Below are positions 42,581-45,063 of a stretch of 45,063 bases of DNA, one piece after another. Every line of letters starts with the position of its first letter. Position 1 is the stretch's first letter. The position numbers and the translations under genes were made by a program. The notes beneath the pieces were generated by a model. The model saw nothing but the letters and a program-made list of their open reading frames with translations, ran no database searches and was not told where the DNA came from. The stretch is from Schlesneria sp. (GTDB lineage: Bacteria > Planctomycetota > Planctomycetia > Planctomycetales > Planctomycetaceae), in the NCBI GenBank assembly GCA_028291515.1, contig JAQGHU010000059.1, forward strand, positions 1-45,063, written 5' to 3'.

Positions 42581-44917
42581 CTAGTCGATTGATGTTTTGA
42601 CAAACAACAGACGGCCAGCTCTGAAGTATTTTGACAACGAATCCTGTTTCGGCTCGATCTGCCCCTTCGAGTTGATGTCGCCCACAATTTCAAAACGATG
42701 CCGGTTTGCGGTTTCAGTGGCATTTTCCAAGGGAACACTGGCCAGGATTTGGCACGGCTTGCCGGGGTTCAACGGGATTTGGATCTGCGGCGCCTCCTCG
42801 TCCAGTTTCCACATGAATCCGATCGCTTCATAGCGGTCTTGAAGTTTCTTCGCCAGATCCGTGAACGGCGCCTGCGACTTGGTGAAAACGTTGGCGGAAT
42901 TCACCTTGGAATCGCGTTCCAGCCCCGAGACGGTGTCCCGATATTTTTCGAGATTCTTATCCTCGGGGTCTGCCCAGTCGGCATTGGCGTACTTGATTCT
43001 GGCAGCTTGCAGTGGCTCCGCGAAGTCCTGGAATAGTTTCTGTGAATTCCAATCGGAATTGCCTTTCACCGCCATGTCGTTGATCCGGGTCAGAATCTCC
43101 AGTTTTAGAATTGGGTCAACATCTGAGGCACTCGGGTTGCGTTCTTCAAGTGTCGTTTCAACAAGGCGCCGACAGATATCGCCCCAGTTGTCATACGCGA
43201 TTTCTTTCAGAATGGCTCTGAGTTTCTCTGCCAACTGTTTCTGCGGGGCGTCTTCTGGCTTTGAATTTTTCAGCCGGGAAAAAGAGAGTCTGACTTGGCT
43301 GCTCTCGTTGCGCCGGCACCATCGAAAGAAGCTGCCAGATTTCAATTCCGCTGACTCGTTCAGGTAATACGGTCGTAGCGTCGTGGTCGTGTAGACGACG
43401 AACAGACCGTTCATTTCTTCGGTGGCCAAGTACTTGCGAAACGTTTCCACGGCGTTTTGACGTTCTTCCAACGTTTTCAACAGAGCGGAATACGTCTTCA
43501 GTACGTCCTGCAACGGACACATCTGGTTTCGCTCGATCAGACCCGCGATCTCCTTCTTGCGCAATGCGAGCTTTTGCGGATCAACTGGGAACATCAATGC
43601 CGGATCTGAAGGAAGCCCCTGTTGCACGGCGTAGACGGCCTTCCAAGCCGGCGCTTCCTGCGAAGACTTCTGCAATTCTTCGACTAGCGTGTCCGACTTG
43701 ATCAGGGTCTCTGCTCCTTTGGCCAACGAGGTGATGTAGCCGTCAACTCCCGGCGCTGGTGAATTGTGAGGGACCCTGGAATGCTTACTTAGTTCCGCAA
43801 ACAACTGCTTGCGACGAATCGCCTTGGAGTTCTTTCGATCGATGTCGTCCAGCCGCGATCGATGAAACTTAACCGAGTCTGCAAGGTTCTTGGGTAGACC
43901 AGGGGAGTCGGCCAATACGTTCAAGGCTCCTTGAATGCGGTCGCGCATCGCCGTGAATTCCGCTAACTCCATCTCCATGAACATCGTTTCCAGCGTATTG
44001 ATTTCTGATTCTTGAACTGCCATCCGACTTGTCAGGCTTTCTTCAAGCTTGTTCTTCCTTTTCTGACGTTCGGCAGACAGCATTCGCCAACCCTGGTCGA
44101 ATCGCTGTTTCAAATCATCGCTGATGGGTGGCTTGTTGACGTGGTCTTCTGTCTCGCGAATCGATCGCTCGAAGCCCTTCTCATCGATGTCGGAAACCGC
44201 CTCGGCTTGCGACATCAAGGCCTCATACCGCCGTTCGCGATCCGCCAAAGCTTTCTGAGCGGTGACGATGCTGGCCTTGGCATCGAGCCATTCGGGCATG
44301 TGCTGCCAGCGGGCATCAAACTGTTTAGCCAGTTCAGTGGCCTGTTCGATCTCCCCTCGTTCGGTCATCTCGTGGAGACGCTTGGTGATCTGATGCCGTT
44401 GCGAGACTTCGTTGGACCATTGGATGATCATGACGACGATCGCAACGATCGCGATGACCCCCGTGCTGGCGGTCGCTCCGATCAAGATTCGTCGACGCCC
44501 TCGCTGTACCTGCAATCCGTGCAACCTGTCCCTCAGGTGTGTACCGAGCGGATCTGGTAGCCCGCGTCCCATACGCTCCGTTTGTTCCACGAGGCGCGCC
44601 AACGTTAGCTGTTCGGTACGGGGACTATCGAGTGCCAGTTCGACGGTGTGAATGTGGTTCTGCCAGACGGTCTCGCCGGATTCCAGCCCCCGTTCCAGCT
44701 CACACCAGGCCAGAGCCGCGAGGTTGCTGGTGATCAGCGGGTCGTCAGACGGTAGTTCTGCAGCGGGCAGGGTCTTCTGCCACTGCTCATATGGGACGCG
44801 TCCCTTCTGGTAGTCCATGGCCGAATGCGCCCGGTGTAGTTCACGCTCGATCTCCTGCAGTTCTTGTCGCGCAGCGCTACGAACGGCCTCACGCCGCATC
44901 GTGCGAATTGTAGACAC
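42581..44917 (-). CDS. Hypothetical single-span membrane protein with long coiled-coil region, 778 aa
   Basis: No family recognised. The N-terminal 140 residues are cytoplasmic-type and helical ('EIERELHRAHSAMDYQKGRV'), with a 'PLGTHLRDRLHGLQ' segment just before one strong membrane helix at about 142-166 ('ILIGATASTGVIAIVAIVVM'). The next 250 residues are rich in Glu, Lys, Arg and Leu with heptad-like spacing. The rest is mixed and ends in a small beta region ('GKPCQILASVPLENATE'). The GTG 44917 is used as start, with AGGA just upstream at tight spacing; the frame is closed by a stop about 60 bases further upstream. It heads a two-gene unit with the GYF-protease. It may be a scaffold for that protease; inference only. 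Confidence 0.75.
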   Translation of the reverse strand: MSTIRTMRREAVRSAARQELQEIERELHRAHSAMDYQKGRVPYEQWQKTLPAAELPSDDPLITSNLAALAWCELERGLESGETVWQNHIHTVELALDSPRTEQLTLARLVEQTERMGRGLPDPLGTHLRDRLHGLQVQRGRRRILIGATASTGVIAIVAIVVMIIQWSNEVSQRHQITKRLHEMTERGEIEQATELAKQFDARWQHMPEWLDAKASIVTAQKALADRERRYEALMSQAEAVSDIDEKGFERSIRETEDHVNKPPISDDLKQRFDQGWRMLSAERQKRKNKLEESLTSRMAVQESEINTLETMFMEMELAEFTAMRDRIQGALNVLADSPGLPKNLADSVKFHRSRLDDIDRKNSKAIRRKQLFAELSKHSRVPHNSPAPGVDGYITSLAKGAETLIKSDTLVEELQKSSQEAPAWKAVYAVQQGLPSDPALMFPVDPQKLALRKKEIAGLIERNQMCPLQDVLKTYSALLKTLEERQNAVETFRKYLATEEMNGLFVVYTTTTLRPYYLNESAELKSGSFFRWCRRNESSQVRLSFSRLKNSKPEDAPQKQLAEKLRAILKEIAYDNWGDICRRLVETTLEERNPSASDVDPILKLEILTRINDMAVKGNSDWNSQKLFQDFAEPLQAARIKYANADWADPEDKNLEKYRDTVSGLERDSKVNSANVFTKSQAPFTDLAKKLQDRYEAIGFMWKLDEEAPQIQIPLNPGKPCQILASVPLENATETANRHRFEIVGDINSKGQIEPKQDSLSKYFRAGRLLFVKTSID

Positions 44918-45063
44918 GATCCTTTGAGGAGGCGGAACTAGTGGTCGATCTATCGTCCAATGTCAGGTAGACGGATGGGAACGGGGTAGAGAGATGTCAG
45001 CTTGATTCTTGCGTCGGCAGTTGTGAAACGCCAGCGCGTTTGTTGGCCACTGGAGTTGCGTTG

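Overview
The window reads as a chromosomal segment of a planctomycete. It carries several families that are largely hallmarks of that phylum: DUF1559 prepilin-like proteins, a DUF1501 / PSD1-cytochrome pair, TIGR03067 domains, XylR/AraC-type regulators and GYF_2-domain proteins. The order Planctomycetales is likely, but the genus cannot be fixed from sequence reading alone.

Layout. 1-1058 holds the end of a TolC-type outer-membrane efflux gene, cut by the window edge. 1.5-3.8 kb holds a leftward unrecognised 653-residue protein and a doubtful small ORF. 4.0-11.3 kb is a BlaI/BlaR1-type pair. The antirepressor-like M56 protease is 2286 residues long because twelve TIGR03067 domains follow its membrane anchor, and a decayed thirteenth lies after the stop codon. 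A twin palindrome sits inside and just after the blaI promoter.

11.66-19.66 kb is a dissolved-inorganic-carbon island. Leftward dabB and dabA (the DAB bicarbonate-accumulation complex) and a small membrane ORF face a rightward cysteine-free ArsR regulator coupled to sbtA (sodium-bicarbonate symporter). The SbtA has an exported N-terminal extension made of two similar beta-type units. Matching ArsR-like palindromes lie on both sides of the divergent region, so one regulator may control both uptake systems.

20.1-24.7 kb is a leftward PSD1-cytochrome / DUF1501 pair. 25.0-30.3 kb contains a deleted copy of a XylR-type regulator, two DUF1559 genes, a small lipoprotein and an exported serine hydrolase with an NPCBM domain. 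30.9-39.4 kb looks like a D-amino-acid or muropeptide dipeptide scavenging locus: DUF1611 (the DgcN family), the intact XylR regulator, a PLP alpha-oxoamine-synthase-like enzyme, a second serine hydrolase, a DUF819 permease and an enolase-superfamily dipeptide epimerase. Right after it lies a frameshifted N-terminus of alanine dehydrogenase. A spaced motif TGCGCA-N15-TGCGCA occurs four times, flanking both the intact and the decayed regulator copy, and is a good candidate operator.

39.5-40.9 kb is a graveyard of relics (alanine dehydrogenase, IS630 end, lipoprotein C-terminus, Cys-rich metal-efflux adaptor module). A second IS630 end lies at 19.9 kb and an ISL3 transposase relic at 30.5 kb. 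40.9-44.9 kb is a leftward two-gene unit: a large membrane/coiled-coil protein, then a GYF-trypsin-like protease.

No tRNA, rRNA or CRISPR array was seen. All family calls come from reading motifs by eye; no database search was run.
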